From the NCBI GenBank assembly GCA_027574665.1, contig CM050664.1, positions 17,014,774-17,078,773 of the forward strand: a DNA stretch of 64,000 nucleotides. The letters run 5' to 3'. The position numbers and the translations under genes are program-made. Position 1 is the first letter of the stretch. Every line of letters starts with the position of its first letter. A model generated the notes under the pieces. The model made no database searches and had not been told where the DNA came from. It saw only the letters and a list, made by a program, of their open reading frames with translations. The stretch is from Rhynochetos jubatus (Eukaryota > Chordata > Aves > Eurypygiformes > Rhynochetidae). This document shows, one piece after another, positions 63,547-64,000 of the stretch.

Positions 63547-64000
63547 CTAGACAGGAAGAGACATAGTCCACGCAATGAGAAGCTGTTCAGACCCATGCCG
63601 AACACCCTCCCCACACCTAACTACCGAGGCCCTTCTCCACTCCAAAGTTCCAAGCTAAGAAATTTCACCAAAAGATTTTTCAGAAAAGTGACATATTGCG
63701 CTGAGATAAGGATTTGCAACCAGAGGCCTGTTATTCTCTGAAGGGTCAACAGTTGCTCGCCTTTCTGATCCCGTTTCAGAGACAACTACTTGACAATAGG
63801 CAGTTGCACAAGGAAAGGGTAGGGCACATCAATTAGAGGCTAAAGGCTACATGTAACTGTAGCTCCAACAAGTCAAACAGTGCCTCCAGTTCTTCGAGGG
63901 CATGTTGGTCTTGAAATGAGGGGTGTGAGGGTGTTTTTCTGGACTGTAACTTCTTGCATTTGTCAATTCTTCATCAGGGCTTGAAATAAGGGCTCTGTTA
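63547..64000 (-). other. CCNF: CCNF intron, right edge
   Basis: No exon of the upstream part of CCNF could be recognised here. The frame is open across part of it, but the translated sequence does not resemble cyclin F. Confidence 0.5.

Noticed and set aside
63547-63800. Open frame continuing upstream of the CCNF exon 63546-63382
   Set aside because: A clear CTGTCTAG acceptor starts the exon, and the upstream translation shows no cyclin F resemblance.

Overview
This is a 64 kb stretch of vertebrate nuclear DNA, almost certainly avian. It holds spliced genes with GT-AG (and two GC-AG) introns, CpG-island promoters, compact introns and high GC. The dispersed repeats I can recognise are all CR1 retrotransposon 3' ends, the dominant repeat of birds (other sauropsids also carry CR1, so species is not resolved).

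Layout, left to right: (1) METTL26, minus strand, only its first two coding exons (1-1919). (2) A minus-strand tRNA-Gly(CCC) gene at 2064-2134. (3) MCRIP2 (FAM195A), plus strand, five coding exons, 3958-7040, 145 aa. (4) ABCA3, minus strand, CDS 10636-33796 in 30 coding exons giving 1708 aa, with a long 3' UTR down to about 8.08 kb and a CpG-island promoter near 38.2-39.07 kb. (5) About 9.5 kb of intergenic DNA that starts with GT-rich and 19-bp minisatellite arrays and otherwise shows no gene I recognise. (6) VRK3, plus strand, 48739-56460, 11 coding exons, 436 aa, behind a CpG island with two perfect GCGCATGCGC palindromes. (7) CCNF (cyclin F), minus strand, its last eight exons (58963-63546), running off the right edge. 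Every coding exon boundary of MCRIP2, ABCA3, VRK3 and the visible part of CCNF was read by hand and all splice phases close.

The genes are not an operon and have unrelated jobs: a predicted methyltransferase, an RNA-granule/corepressor-binding protein, the lamellar-body lipid transporter of lung surfactant, a VRK-family (pseudo)kinase and an SCF ubiquitin-ligase cyclin. METTL26, tRNA-Gly, MCRIP2, ABCA3 and CCNF all belong to the human 16p13.3 neighbourhood, whereas human VRK3 is on chromosome 19, so VRK3 between ABCA3 and CCNF is a lineage difference. Most notable: this VRK3 keeps a glycine-rich loop and the catalytic Asp that the human pseudokinase has lost; its stop codon is split by a strong splice donor; two introns use GC donors; ABCA3 lacks the second N-glycosylation sequon of the human protein; and a same-sense CR1 fragment in an ABCA3 intron is open in frame with the upstream exon. 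I found no new multi-gene system.
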